Origin: CAVXFB01 sp963760935
GTDB taxonomy: Bacteria > Planctomycetota > Planctomycetia > Pirellulales > Thermoguttaceae
Assembly: GCA_963760935.1 (NCBI GenBank)
Contig: CAVXFB010000006.1
Span: forward strand, 186,001-250,000
DNA: 64,000 nt
Direction: 5' to 3'
In this document: piece by piece, positions 7,754 through 17,053 of the stretch
Position numbering within the stretch: the first letter of the stretch is position 1
Layout: each line of letters opens with the position of its first letter
Made by a program: the position numbers and the translations under genes
The notes under the pieces: model-generated
Databases searched by the model: none
What the model saw: only the letters and a program-made list of their open reading frames with translations
What the model was told of the DNA's origin: nothing

Positions 7754-9529
7754 TCATTCCGAAGCCATCCGCGTCGGTTCGAAGCGCGGCTTGGTAAACT
7801 CTTCAAAACCCTCTACCAGCGCTGCGTCCAAACGCGGCTGATCTTGGAGGATCCACGGCAGTCGGACGCTGAAGGTGCTCCCCTTGCCCAACTCGCTTTC
7901 GACCACAATCTGGCCGCCGAGCAGTTTGCACAATTCCATCACGATCGACAGGCCCAGCCCGCTGCCCGAATATTCGCGGGTCATGGCATCTCCGCCGGGC
8001 ATGGCCGTTTTCCCTTGACGAAACTTCTCGAAGATCGCTTGCTGATCTTCATCGGCGATGCCCACGCCTGTATCGATGACGTCCAACACCATGAAATCCG
8101 CTTCGTCGCGTCGCACCGCCACCGTGATGCGCCCGCCTTCTGGCGTGAATTTGATAGCATTCGAGAGCAAGTTGTTCAGGATTTGCTGCACCCGGGCCTG
8201 ATCCTGGTACATCGGCGGCAACTCCGCATCGACGTGGAATTCCAAATCGATGTTCTTTCGCTCCGTCAGCGGCCGAGCCATGTCGCACTGGGCCGCCACC
8301 AACTGGGAAATGCGAAACTCGCTCAGCCGCGTCTCCATCTTGCCGCTTTCAATCTTCGCCAGATCGAGAATGTCGTTGATCATTTCCAACAGGTTGCGGC
8401 CCGACTTCTGGATGTTCAGCACATACCGCTTCTGCTTGTCGTCCAGCGAGTCGATCGAGCCCAGCACGTCGCTAAAGCCGAGAATGCTATTCAACGGCGT
8501 GCGCAGCTCGTGACTCATCGTGGCCAGGAAGTCGCTCTTAAGCATGTTCAGTTCATAGAGCCGCATGTTGGCCTGCGCCAACTCGTCCACCTTGCCGTCA
8601 AGGTTTGCATTGACTTGGCGAATTTCGTCCTGCACCTCGGTCAAGTGTCGAAGCATGCGATTGAAGGCGACGGCCAATTCTTCAAACTCATCGCCGGTGT
8701 GGATGTCTGCCCGCAGCGAGGTATTGCCGCGGCTAATGGCGTCGCTCACGTCGCGCAGGTGGCGCAGCGGCTTGACAATCACGTAGCGGACGATGGCATA
8801 CAAGGCCACCATCGACAGAAAAACGGTGATAATGGCCGTGGCAATCAAAACGGCGCGGTTGGCGGTGATTGCATCGGTTGTTGGCTTCGTCGAAAAGGCG
8901 ATCCGCGCCACGGCCATGAGATCTCCTTCGGCGCTGGCCACTGAGTTGCCCCCAACGCCGCGCAATAGACCCAAACCGGGATCAGCCGATATCTGGCTGA
9001 TGGACTGATGGCAGCCAATAAAACAGGTGCGGTCGCTGGCACGGATCGCTTGATAATAATAGTACTTGTTGCCGTCCGCCGACATTCGATCGCGATATTC
9101 GTTTTCGTCGATCGCCAGCCGCTTGGGCGACTTGTTGCTTAGAAACTGCTGGAGTATCTCCGCTTCGGTTCGATCTTCGGGCGGGCCGAAGTCGACGCTC
9201 TCGCCCGGATTGGGCGTCGGCGAATGCGGGATAATGTAGTGCGCTTCATACGGCTGTTGACTGAACGAATCCGAAAGTTGCTTCGCCGCATCTCCCCAGT
9301 TCTGTTCGCCCTTGCTCTCCAGCGTCCTCCAATGGCGCACCAGCATGTCGACTCGGGCCAACAGCTTTCCCGTGTTCCGGTTCTGCTCGTTGACGATATT
9401 GACGGTCTGTCCGCCGTACCACCAGAAACTTGCCGTGATGAGAATGAGCAGGCAAGCCCCGAACAAGAAGCGGCACTTCCGCTCCAGGCTCGTTTCGCCA
9501 AGCACCCGTTTGACCGACCGATACGACAT
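7754..9529 (-). CDS. HAMP-containing sensor histidine kinase with DUF3365-like periplasmic domain
   Basis: A 591-residue protein. A first transmembrane helix lies at about residues 22-42 (FGACLLILITASFWWYGG). The periplasmic region of about 180 residues resembles the Tll0287/DUF3365 sensor and contains TCFIGCHQS, a CX3CH motif where CXXCH heme binding would be expected. A second helix (about 226-250) leads to HAMP (IVKPLRHLRDVSDAISRGN), a coiled linker, and the kinase: H-box SHELRTPLNS, N-box NNLLSNAIKFTPEGG, G1 DTGVGIADED, G2 GSGLGLSI. No receiver domain and no response regulator gene are adjacent, so the partner is unknown. A redox or gas signal is plausible from the sensor type, but this is inference. 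Confidence 0.9.
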   Translation of the reverse strand: MSYRSVKRVLGETSLERKCRFLFGACLLILITASFWWYGGQTVNIVNEQNRNTGKLLARVDMLVRHWRTLESKGEQNWGDAAKQLSDSFSQQPYEAHYIIPHSPTPNPGESVDFGPPEDRTEAEILQQFLSNKSPKRLAIDENEYRDRMSADGNKYYYYQAIRASDRTCFIGCHQSISQISADPGLGLLRGVGGNSVASAEGDLMAVARIAFSTKPTTDAITANRAVLIATAIITVFLSMVALYAIVRYVIVKPLRHLRDVSDAISRGNTSLRADIHTGDEFEELAVAFNRMLRHLTEVQDEIRQVNANLDGKVDELAQANMRLYELNMLKSDFLATMSHELRTPLNSILGFSDVLGSIDSLDDKQKRYVLNIQKSGRNLLEMINDILDLAKIESGKMETRLSEFRISQLVAAQCDMARPLTERKNIDLEFHVDAELPPMYQDQARVQQILNNLLSNAIKFTPEGGRITVAVRRDEADFMVLDVIDTGVGIADEDQQAIFEKFRQGKTAMPGGDAMTREYSGSGLGLSIVMELCKLLGGQIVVESELGKGSTFSVRLPWILQDQPRLDAALVEGFEEFTKPRFEPTRMASE

Positions 9530-9556
9530 GATCAGTCCATTGTAACAGACGCATTC

Positions 9557-9636
9557 GGGATTAGGGATTGCGAATTAGCGAAGAATTTTGCCGCCTCGAT
9601 CCGATCGCTCATCCTTAATCCCCAATCCCTAATCCC
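9557..9636. repeat. Inverted repeat of AATCCCTAATCCC type
   Basis: The 14-bp arms GGGATTAGGGATTG (9557-9570) and its exact reverse complement (9623-9636) flank a 52-base loop, between the priA stop and the histidine kinase start. The right arm continues a TAATCCCCAATCCCTAATCCC run. Related words occur inside ispA near 37408. The loop is too long for an ordinary terminator; it looks like a dispersed repeat. Confidence 0.6.
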
Positions 9637-9640
9637 TCTC

Positions 9641-11926
9641 TCACAGCATATCCACCGGGTCGACATCCACGATCCATTGTACGTCGTCCGGCGGTTCGAG
9701 CCTGGCCGTCGCCGCGCGCACGGCGGCACGGAGCGGCCCGCCGTCAAGGGCTTGAACTTGAATTTGGAAACGGTATTTGCCCTTTAATCGCGCGAAGGGG
9801 CAGGGAGCCGGCCCCAATACGCGGGCCTCGACCCGTTCCTTTTGAAATGCCGAGCCAAGCCGCTCGGCTATGTACTTGGCAAACTCGGCAGCCACCGGTT
9901 CGCGCGGCCCGCGGATCACCAGCCGAATCATGCTGGCAAACGGCGGATAACGCAGCGTCTGCCGCATCGGCAACTCGCCGGCTGCAAAGGCCGCGTAGTC
10001 GTGCCGCACCGCTGCCTGAATAGCCGGATGGTCAGGGCTAAACGTCTGTACCAACACCCGGCCCCCCTTTGGCCCGCGGCCGGTCCGCCCTGCAACTTGC
10101 GTCACCAGTTGAAACGTCCGTTCGGCCGCGCGGAAGTCAGGCAGATGCAAGGCCGTGTCGGCATTGATCACGCCAACCAACGTGACATTGGGAAAATCGA
10201 GCCCCTTGGCAATCATTTGTGTGCCCAACAGAATGCGAACCTTGCCCGAGCGAAACGCCGAAAGCGCCCGCTCGTGACTGCCGTGGGCATGCATCGTGTC
10301 GGTATCCATTCGCAGGGCCATGATATTCGGAAAGCGGGCCCGCACTTCGGCCTCCAACCGCTGCGTGCCAAGACCCGAATAGCGAATGCCAACAAAATCG
10401 CACGCAGGGCACGCCGTGGGCGCGGCCGTTTCATAATCGCAATAGTGGCACAGGGCCACCTCCTCGGTGCGATGATGCGTCAGCGCGATATCGCATTCCG
10501 GACAACGCATCACGTGGCCGCAGGCCGGGCACTGAATGTGTGTCGAAAAGCCGCGGCGATTCAGGAGCAATATCACTTGCCCACCGTCGTCCAAGGCGGC
10601 CTTCACTGCTGCATGCATCTGCCGGCTGATGGCGCCGCGAGACAACGAACCGGCAGCCCGCTGCCCGCGAAGGTCGATCGTTCCAACCGCGGGCAAGGGC
10701 CGATCGAGCACTCGTCGCGGCATCTCCACCAACGTGTACTCGCCCTTCTGAGCCCGATGCCAACTCTCTAGCGATGGCGTGGCCGAACCCAGGACCAACG
10801 GAATCGCTTCGGCGGCGGCCCGAGCGATCGCCACGTCCCGGGCATGATACCGCGGCACGCTCTCCTGCTTGAACGACGATTCGTGCTCCTCATCCAGTAC
10901 GATCAGCCCGAGATTCGGCGTCGGAGCGAAGATCGCGCTTCGTGCGCCAACCACTACCGACACCGCCCCTTCGGCGATCCGCTGCCAATGCCAATGCCGC
11001 TCCGCATCGCTCAGGTGGCTGTGCAATACGGCCACGGCCCCAAAACGCCGGCGAAAACGCTCCACCGTCTGCGGCGTCAGGCTGATCTCGGGCACCAACA
11101 CGATCGCTTGCCGCCCAAAATGAATTACCTCCTGAATCGCCTGGATGTACACTTCGGTCTTGCCGCTGCCGGTAACGCCGTGGACAAGAATCGTCTGATG
11201 CTGCCGAGCGTTCATGGCGTCGAGAATCGCCCGTAACGCATGCTCCTGATCCGGATTGAGCACGAGGTGTTCCTCGCGCACCGCGGCGCCTTCTTCGAGC
11301 CGCGACACCGTCAACCGCTGCGTGTGCGATCGAATGAGCCCCTTGCGCCGCAGGGCCGTGATGGGGGCTTGGGTGCAGCGTGCGGCCCGGGCCAATTCGC
11401 CGGGGCTCAGCGGCTGTTTTGCCGCCGCGAGAACCTTCAGCACTTCCGCCTGCTTCTTTGCCAAGCTAAGCTCTGCCAGTCGGCCCAGAGCTTCCGGATC
11501 GACCGACAACAGCGTGGCCATCCGCGTGCCGGCTGCGCTGCGCACCCCTGCCGGCACAACAGCATCGAGCACGGCCGCCCAATCAGACAGGTAGTAGTCG
11601 GCGATCCACTGTGTCAACCGCAGCATGGCCGGCGAAAGCAGGCTGCGCTGGTCAACGACCGAATGAAGCGGCTTTAATTTGCGCCGTCCAACCGGCCGAC
11701 TCTCGAGCCGCACGCAGTGACCGACCACCAAGCGGTTGCTGGCCCCCAGTGGCGCCTTGACGCGCCGGCCGGGTTCCACCACGTCTCGCAGCGCATCGGG
11801 CACTACGTAGTCAAACTCTTGTGCGGTCCCTGCCATGAGGACGACCGACGCTACCAATTGCTCCGAAGCATCATCCGCCTCCCACGGCTCCGGCTCGGTC
11901 TCAAAAAGTTGCCGCTGTGGGGACAT
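9641..11926 (-). CDS. priA: Primosomal replication protein N' (PriA helicase)
   Basis: A 761-residue superfamily 2 helicase that reloads the replisome at stalled forks. The N-terminal 3'-DNA-binding domain (AQEFDYVVPDALRDVVEPGR) is followed by Walker A GVTGSGKTEVYIQA (about residue 240), DEEH box (VLDEEHESSFKQ), and the paired zinc-binding block CPACGHVMRCPECD...CHYCDY...CPACDF (about 460-500). The motif AGRTGRGPKGG and the C-terminal domain complete it. Length and motif order are normal. It is the upstream neighbour of the sensor kinase on the same strand. Confidence 0.97.
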   Translation of the reverse strand: MSPQRQLFETEPEPWEADDASEQLVASVVLMAGTAQEFDYVVPDALRDVVEPGRRVKAPLGASNRLVVGHCVRLESRPVGRRKLKPLHSVVDQRSLLSPAMLRLTQWIADYYLSDWAAVLDAVVPAGVRSAAGTRMATLLSVDPEALGRLAELSLAKKQAEVLKVLAAAKQPLSPGELARAARCTQAPITALRRKGLIRSHTQRLTVSRLEEGAAVREEHLVLNPDQEHALRAILDAMNARQHQTILVHGVTGSGKTEVYIQAIQEVIHFGRQAIVLVPEISLTPQTVERFRRRFGAVAVLHSHLSDAERHWHWQRIAEGAVSVVVGARSAIFAPTPNLGLIVLDEEHESSFKQESVPRYHARDVAIARAAAEAIPLVLGSATPSLESWHRAQKGEYTLVEMPRRVLDRPLPAVGTIDLRGQRAAGSLSRGAISRQMHAAVKAALDDGGQVILLLNRRGFSTHIQCPACGHVMRCPECDIALTHHRTEEVALCHYCDYETAAPTACPACDFVGIRYSGLGTQRLEAEVRARFPNIMALRMDTDTMHAHGSHERALSAFRSGKVRILLGTQMIAKGLDFPNVTLVGVINADTALHLPDFRAAERTFQLVTQVAGRTGRGPKGGRVLVQTFSPDHPAIQAAVRHDYAAFAAGELPMRQTLRYPPFASMIRLVIRGPREPVAAEFAKYIAERLGSAFQKERVEARVLGPAPCPFARLKGKYRFQIQVQALDGGPLRAAVRAATARLEPPDDVQWIVDVDPVDML

Positions 11927-12048
11927 GCAAACAATTATAGTGGCCTAGAGTTCCGTTGACCCGAGGCCGACCAACTGGTGGCCGAAAAACCTGGCGAAAA
12001 TCATTGGCCGGCGGATCGTCGTCAATTCAGTGTATCAATAACGGAAGA

Positions 12049-13206
12049 TCACCGGTTCACATGCACTACTTTGGCCGGCGGGAAGCCGTTAAACCACGTC
12101 GATGAGGCATGGCTGTACGCGCCAATGTTCTGGCTGTAGACGTAGTCACCCAAATCCAACTCCGGCAGTTCCTCGGCCAGTGAGATCGTATCCAGCGCAT
12201 CGCACGTCGGTCCGAACACGGAGCAAATCTCCGTTGGGCCCTTCTTGAACGCCTTCACGTGGTATTGGCAGTGGTCGAAGATAATGCCCGAGTAGGTGTG
12301 GTACACGCCGTCGTCGAGGTAGTAGCAGCGTTTACCGTCGCGAACGGCCTTGCCAATCACCTTGGCCACAGACGTGCCCGCGGTAGCCACGAGGAAGCGG
12401 CCCGGCTCGGCCAGAATCTCGACGTCCTTGGGGAATAACCGGTCCAGTTCGGCGTTAATCCGTTTGGCCAAGTTCTTGAAAGGTTGCACGTGAGAGTCGT
12501 ACGGAGCGGGAAAGCCGCCGCCAATGTCGATCAACTGCATGCGGAAGCCCCGATCGGCCGCCTCGCGAAAGACGCCTGCCGCCAGGTTCAGCGCCTGCAC
12601 ATAGTTCTCGAAATTGGTCGTCTGGCTGCCGACGTGGAAGCTCAACCCTTCGACGACGAGGCCCGACTTGTGTGCAGACTCGATCAGCTCGACGGCTTCG
12701 CCCGAAGCGGCTCCAAACTTCGACGACAATTCGACCATCGCCCCGGTGTTCGGAACGCGCAGCCGCAGCGCGAGCCCCGCGTGCGGAGCGTGCTTGCGAA
12801 CTTTGCGAATCTCCTCTTCGTTGTCGTAGGTCACCAGCGGCTTGTAGCGATCCAACTTGCGAAGCGTCTCGTTCGCCTTGATCGGATTTGCATAGATGAC
12901 CTTGTCCCAAATGAAATCCTGTCGCTCCTTGGCCGGCAGATTCTTGATGAACCGACAAACAATCTCGAACTCGGGCATCGATGCGACATCGAAGCTCGCC
13001 CCCGCCTTGTACAGCGTCTCGACAATCACCGGATCGGGATTGGCCTTCACGGCATAGTACGCCTGCACGCGCGGCATTCGCTTGCGGAACTCGGCATAGT
13101 TCCGGCGGATTTCTTCGTGGTCGAGCACGAACAATGGCGTGCCGTGCTCCTTAATCAGCTTCTTCAGTTCGCTCTTGTGCACTATCGGATTATGGTCAGG
13201 GGACAA
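12049..13206 (-). CDS. Ornithine/lysine decarboxylase, eukaryotic-type (fold III PLP enzyme)
   Basis: A 385-residue group IV decarboxylase. The PLP-binding lysine is in YYAVKANPDP (about residue 52), followed by FHVGSQT, IGGGFPAPYDS, LAEPGRFLVA and the catalytic cysteine motif FGPTCDALD near residue 330. The cysteine and the CDxxD context separate it from diaminopimelate decarboxylases and favour ornithine or lysine as substrate, giving putrescine or cadaverine for polyamine synthesis. No other polyamine gene is adjacent. Carboxynorspermidine decarboxylase is a less likely alternative because the GPTCD block is ODC-like. Its 5' leader contains a GC-rich hairpin. Confidence 0.85.
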   Translation of the reverse strand: MSPDHNPIVHKSELKKLIKEHGTPLFVLDHEEIRRNYAEFRKRMPRVQAYYAVKANPDPVIVETLYKAGASFDVASMPEFEIVCRFIKNLPAKERQDFIWDKVIYANPIKANETLRKLDRYKPLVTYDNEEEIRKVRKHAPHAGLALRLRVPNTGAMVELSSKFGAASGEAVELIESAHKSGLVVEGLSFHVGSQTTNFENYVQALNLAAGVFREAADRGFRMQLIDIGGGFPAPYDSHVQPFKNLAKRINAELDRLFPKDVEILAEPGRFLVATAGTSVAKVIGKAVRDGKRCYYLDDGVYHTYSGIIFDHCQYHVKAFKKGPTEICSVFGPTCDALDTISLAEELPELDLGDYVYSQNIGAYSHASSTWFNGFPPAKVVHVNR

Positions 13207-13214
13207 AACGGTAC

Positions 13215-13233
13215 GGTGCGTCCGCGACGCACC
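13215..13233. promoter_or_regulatory. GC-rich hairpin between yqgE and the decarboxylase gene
   Basis: GGTGCGTC (13215-13222) and GACGCACC (13226-13233) form a perfect 8-bp stem with a 3-base loop. On the minus strand it lies about 35 bp after the yqgE stop and 9 bp before the decarboxylase ATG, and GTTTTG follows a few bases later. It could end yqgE transcription or act in the decarboxylase leader. Confidence 0.5.
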
Positions 13234-13268
13234 ACAAAGAAGTTCACCAAGCTATGTTCTTACACGCT

Positions 13269-13820
13269 CTAATTCAACGTCGGGTCCGGCGGCAGTTCCT
13301 TCATGCCCAACATCGATTTCAGCAGCGACTGGCCGAACTGCCGGAACACCGTCTCCCACAACGTCTCATCCGTGGAGAATACCCATTCGGCCGTGGCCGC
13401 GATGGTCCGCCACGCTCCTTGTTCCAACTCGCCCTCCAATTGACCGGCGCCCCAGCCGGAGTGTTGCAGAATAATCTTGTACGCCGGATCCTCGTTCAGC
13501 ACCAGTTCATCGAGATGCGCCTTCTTCGTGGCAAAGTAGACGCCCGGCGCCGGTTCGGTCTCGGCTAGTTTTCGTCGGTTGTGCAGGCACATCAACGGTC
13601 CGGCTACGGGTCCGCCGAAATAGACCGGTTGATGGCTGTTGCACGGCGCACTGCCCACTTCGCGCCACAACTCTTGAATCGTCTTTCGCAGCGGCCGATT
13701 GACCACGACACCCAAAGCGCCCTCCCGATTGTGCTGAATCAGGAGCACCACCGTGCGGGCGAAGTTGGGATCCAGCAATTGCGGTGACGCCACCAGCAAC
13801 TGCCCTGCCAGAGATTCCAT
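13269..13820 (-). CDS. YqgE/AlgH family protein (UPF0301)
   Basis: A 183-residue protein with the family hallmarks: GQLLVASPQLLDPNFARTVV at the N-terminus, HNREGALGVVVNRPL, PVYFGGPV and the C-terminal GWGAGQLEGELEQGAW block. The biochemical function of the family is not established; it is often treated as a putative transcription-linked regulator. The ATG at 13820 follows the stop of a 54-codon gene after 1 bp and has no Shine-Dalgarno of its own, suggesting translational coupling to that gene. Confidence 0.93.
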   Translation of the reverse strand: MESLAGQLLVASPQLLDPNFARTVVLLIQHNREGALGVVVNRPLRKTIQELWREVGSAPCNSHQPVYFGGPVAGPLMCLHNRRKLAETEPAPGVYFATKKAHLDELVLNEDPAYKIILQHSGWGAGQLEGELEQGAWRTIAATAEWVFSTDETLWETVFRQFGQSLLKSMLGMKELPPDPTLN

Positions 13821-13821
13821 G

Positions 13822-13986
13822 TTACTGTTTCGTCAAATTGGCCGCCTGACGATGGAATCGGGCTGCTTGATAATGAAATGTCTTGCGTTTCGGCTCGCTC
13901 CGCGCAACCTTGCCCAGTCTTTCACACTTCCGCGCTAATGCCAGCTTCACATCGGCCAGCCTCCGGATCGTTTCCTCTTTGCTCAT
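13822..13986 (-). CDS. Small basic hypothetical protein (54 aa), coupled to yqgE
   Basis: The frame is open from 14028, but the ATG at 13986 is preceded by a good ribosome site (AGGAG, 7 bp spacing), so the product is MSKEETIRRLADVKLALARK and onward: 54 residues, strongly basic (many Lys and Arg), predicted alpha-helical, without membrane segment. Its stop is 1 bp from the yqgE start. I do not recognise the family. The ribosome site and tight coupling support a real gene. Confidence 0.65.
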   Translation of the reverse strand: MSKEETIRRLADVKLALARKCERLGKVARSEPKRKTFHYQAARFHRQAANLTKQ

Positions 13987-14260
13987 ATTACATCTCCTGC
14001 TTGTGTCTGAGGTCAATTTCGGCTCCACTGCGGCCGTCGTACTGCCGCACCACCGTGGGATGCCATTATATCAGGCTGCCGAGCCTTGCCAACGAGCAAA
14101 ATATGCAGGATGCGGGGCCGCTGCTTCGTCAATTTGGCCCGAATATGCCGCTCCGGGGCCGCCGCCCTGTGGGGCGATCGAGACGCATCCTTGCGATTTC
14201 CTCCCGCCGTTGGGGCTGTTATGCTAAGGCGTCCATTACGGCCCCTCGGAGACCTGTGCT

Positions 14261-15220
14261 ATGCGGATCGTTGTCCTCGACGGCTACACCTTGAACCCCG
14301 GCGACCTGAGTTGGGCCGAGCTTGAGACCCTCGCTCCCACGACCATCTATGACCGCACAACACCAGACGAAACGGTGGCCCGGTCAACCGATTGCGACAT
14401 TATCTTGACGAACAAGACCGAGCTATCGCGGCAAACGCTCCAGCAATTGCCGCGGCTGCGATACCTGGGCGTGCTGGCCACCGGCTGCAACGTGGTCGAT
14501 CTAGACGCCGCCCGCCAGCAGGGCGTGCCGGTCACCAATGTGCCCGACTACGGTGCGCCCTCGGTCACGCAAATGGTCTTTGCCCACTTGCTCAGTTTCA
14601 CGCAGCAAGTGGCCTATCATGCCCGAACCGTCGCAGATGGCCGTTGGAGTCGCCAAGAAGACTTCTGCTATTGGGATTATCCCCTCGTCGAGTTGGCAGG
14701 ATTGACAATGGGCATCGTCGGCTTTGGACGGATCGGTCGGGCAACGGCCACTGTGGCCCAGGCGTTCGGAATGGAAGTCGTGGTCCATGATCCGAACCCG
14801 CCGAGCGACCTGCCGGTGGGCATTCGCAGCGTCGGCCTCGATGACCTGTTTCGCCAGAGCGACGTCGTCAGCCTCCATTGTCCACTAACACCGGCCACGG
14901 AGAAGATCGTTGGTGCCCAACGGCTCAGACTGATGAAACCCACCGCATATCTGATCAACACGGCCCGTGGCCAGTTGATTGACGAGGCGGCGTTAGCCGA
15001 AGCACTGGCCGCCGGACAAATTGCCGGCGCCGGGCTCGACGTCCTCTCAATCGAGCCTCCACCGCCGAATCACCCCCTCCTAACGGCGACAAATTGTTGT
15101 GTCACTCCGCACATCGCCTGGGCAACTGCCGCCGCCCGCAAACGCCTGCTGGATACCGCAGTGGCCAACGTCCGTGCCTTCTTGGCCGGCAAGCCGCAGA
15201 ACGTCGTCAATGCGGAGTAG
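14261..15220 (+). CDS. D-2-hydroxyacid dehydrogenase (glycerate dehydrogenase/hydroxypyruvate reductase-like)
   Basis: A 319-residue NAD(P)-dependent dehydrogenase. The nucleotide-binding motif is GIVGFGRIGRATATVAQAFG (about residues 148-167). The catalytic Arg is in INTARGQLIDEAALAEAL, the Glu in LSIEPPPPNHPLL, and the His in CVTPHIAWAT, all in standard order. The N-terminal half (TNKTELSRQTLQQLPRLRYL and the ATGCNVVDLDAA block) resembles HprA-type glycerate dehydrogenases. The most probable reaction is reduction of hydroxypyruvate or glyoxylate. It is transcribed divergently from the small gene upstream of yqgE (274-bp spacer). The exact substrate cannot be read from sequence. Confidence 0.88.
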   Translation: MRIVVLDGYTLNPGDLSWAELETLAPTTIYDRTTPDETVARSTDCDIILTNKTELSRQTLQQLPRLRYLGVLATGCNVVDLDAARQQGVPVTNVPDYGAPSVTQMVFAHLLSFTQQVAYHARTVADGRWSRQEDFCYWDYPLVELAGLTMGIVGFGRIGRATATVAQAFGMEVVVHDPNPPSDLPVGIRSVGLDDLFRQSDVVSLHCPLTPATEKIVGAQRLRLMKPTAYLINTARGQLIDEAALAEALAAGQIAGAGLDVLSIEPPPPNHPLLTATNCCVTPHIAWATAAARKRLLDTAVANVRAFLAGKPQNVVNAE

Positions 15221-15352
15221 CTCGGCCGACAGAGAGCGACCTCGGCCCCGTCGCGCCGCCGGAACGGCAGGATGGCCGACACCGATCTCCCATAGGGCGC
15301 GAAAGCGGTGGCAAACTAATAAATCCATGCGTCTGCCGTAATAGGCGACGAC

Positions 15353-16165
15353 CTACCGTCGGATATTCGGGACGACTGCGGCGGGGCGAGACGCTGTGGT
15401 TGGCGGTTGCACGATCTCGGGTTCCACGAGAATCAACAGCGCTACCTCGTTGCGTATTTCCTCAGTACGTCGAATCACCGCGCCGATGTAGGGTACTTCG
15501 CTGAGGTAGGGCAGACCCCGATTTTCCACCTCTACACGGACTTGAGTAGGGCCGCTGATCGCCAGCGTTTGACCGCTCTCTAATTCGGTTCTAGTGACAA
15601 AGCCACGTGTGCGGACGCCGGGCAGGTTTTCCTTGCCAACGCGCACCATGTTTTCGTAATCGAGTTCGGATAGCCTGCCCTGGATCGCCAGTTGCACCCG
15701 GTCGCCCAGCGCCTCGGGGGTCACTTTCACAACTGTGCCGTATTGCCGCTCCATTGTCACCGAACCGTCCGGCTGCGGTTTGGGAACTGACAGTTCACGA
15801 CCAGAATTGAAAACGGCGGTCTTGCCACTTATGGTCACCAATGTCGGTTCCGCGAGTATCTTAGCCAAATTGTCCTTTCGCAATGCGTCCAAGAGCAATT
15901 TAGCCTTGGTGCCGTCCTTGGTGATCGCTGACCACTGGGCTTTGAAGCTTGCGCTGTCGATATTCGGCTTCGCATTGCCGTCGCCGGCAGCCTGCGCCAG
16001 ATCAAAGCCCATGTGTTGCAGCTTGGTAAGCGACACCTCGGCAATCTGCAATCGCACCACCACTTGCGTGCCGGAACCGACAGCGTGTGAATCGCGGCCG
16101 GATTGCTGGCCGTAAGCCATCATCGATAGCGCCAGCATTGTATAGACCGATAGGATTAGTCTCAT
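15353..16165 (-). CDS. Exported secretin-core protein
   Basis: A 270-residue protein with a signal peptide (MRLILSVYTMLALSMMAYG). The rest matches only the beta-barrel core of type II/III secretins: VVVRLQIAEVSLTKLQHMGF at the start, the middle LAEPTLVTISGKTAVFNSG, then GFVTRTELESGQTLAISGPT, YLSEVPYIGAVI and VALLILVEPEIV. Complete secretins have N-terminal N0-N3 domains and 500-700 residues; these are absent here. It lies downstream of a second secretin-core gene on the same strand. A pore function is uncertain. Many planctomycetes carry such short secretin-domain proteins. Confidence 0.78.
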   Translation of the reverse strand: MRLILSVYTMLALSMMAYGQQSGRDSHAVGSGTQVVVRLQIAEVSLTKLQHMGFDLAQAAGDGNAKPNIDSASFKAQWSAITKDGTKAKLLLDALRKDNLAKILAEPTLVTISGKTAVFNSGRELSVPKPQPDGSVTMERQYGTVVKVTPEALGDRVQLAIQGRLSELDYENMVRVGKENLPGVRTRGFVTRTELESGQTLAISGPTQVRVEVENRGLPYLSEVPYIGAVIRRTEEIRNEVALLILVEPEIVQPPTTASRPAAVVPNIRR

Positions 16166-16234
16166 GGTAATCTCTCGATTAATAAGGGGATTGGGGCACG
16201 CAGTACACTAGGCGAAGGAGAAAATGGACCGCAC

Positions 16235-17053
16235 CTAATCCTTCGATTTACTTGCCAGCCTCGGTCTTACCGTTTCTTGGACTTCGTTCTTCACTTGCCA
16301 ATCTGACACTGGATGAATGATTTCCGTTCTCAAGTGCGACTTCTCGGACCAAATACGGGGTGTAAGAAGCACTATGAGTTCTTTCCTTGACAGAGCGTCT
16401 GCCGGCCGAGAGCCATCGGCCGTCGATGCCGGTTCCAGTTGCGTTAACCCTCCTATAGCGAGCGTCCTCCCATTTTGCACCTCGACGTTCGTCGTTACTT
16501 GTTGATCCTCTGTTTTGGTTCCCTCTACAAACTGGCGTTCGAGATGTACTTCCAATCGAACCATTTCAGACGATAAGACGAACGGTCGCAGCCGCAACCT
16601 GAGGTCATTCCCTGATAAATTGACCGTCTGGTGAATTTCGGCACGTTGTTTGTCCAGAACGAGAAGCCGAGGAGCCGCAACCACTTGGATGTCGGCTACA
16701 TTCTCGAAACTCTGAAGGAACTTGGGGATAGAGCTGTCCTTGATGCGCAGTTCAAGCTTGGTGCCACCCTTGTTAATGGTAAGGCCACCGTTGGAGGGTT
16801 GCAGAAGAATGGAACCTTCTGCCTGGGTTTGCCTCTTGTAGGATTCGACCCGCGCAATTGCACACTCGATCAGGACTTGCTTTGACGGAGGATCAGAGTC
16901 AGAGAGCAACGCATTAGCCCGCGTTGCTGCGGCGCTAGTGGCGGACGGGACGACTGCGACCTTTGCTGCATCGCCAGCGAATGTTGCCAAGATGTTTGAC
17001 TGGACAGCAATCGCAAAAACCGCGACGGCAAATTGCCATGCGTGTATGCGCAT
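16235..17053 (-). CDS. Second exported secretin-core-like protein
   Basis: The ATG at 17053 is chosen over the longer frame (to 17098) because AGGAG precedes it at 7-8 bp. The 272-residue product has a signal peptide (MRIHAWQFAVAVFAIAVQSN). The mature part contains VLIECAIARVES, VVAAPRLLVLDKQRAEI, VTTNVEVQNGRTLAIGGLTQ and KELIVLLTPRIW, the same order of blocks as the neighbouring secretin-core protein, though more divergent. It lacks the N-terminal secretin domains. The two genes are about 70 bp apart and probably co-transcribed. Confidence 0.7.
   Translation of the reverse strand: MRIHAWQFAVAVFAIAVQSNILATFAGDAAKVAVVPSATSAAATRANALLSDSDPPSKQVLIECAIARVESYKRQTQAEGSILLQPSNGGLTINKGGTKLELRIKDSSIPKFLQSFENVADIQVVAAPRLLVLDKQRAEIHQTVNLSGNDLRLRLRPFVLSSEMVRLEVHLERQFVEGTKTEDQQVTTNVEVQNGRTLAIGGLTQLEPASTADGSRPADALSRKELIVLLTPRIWSEKSHLRTEIIHPVSDWQVKNEVQETVRPRLASKSKD

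Noticed and set aside
8793..8944. Frames on the plus strand across the sensor kinase (for example 7844-8944)
   Set aside because: Shadow of the kinase gene; no ribosome site and no conserved character.
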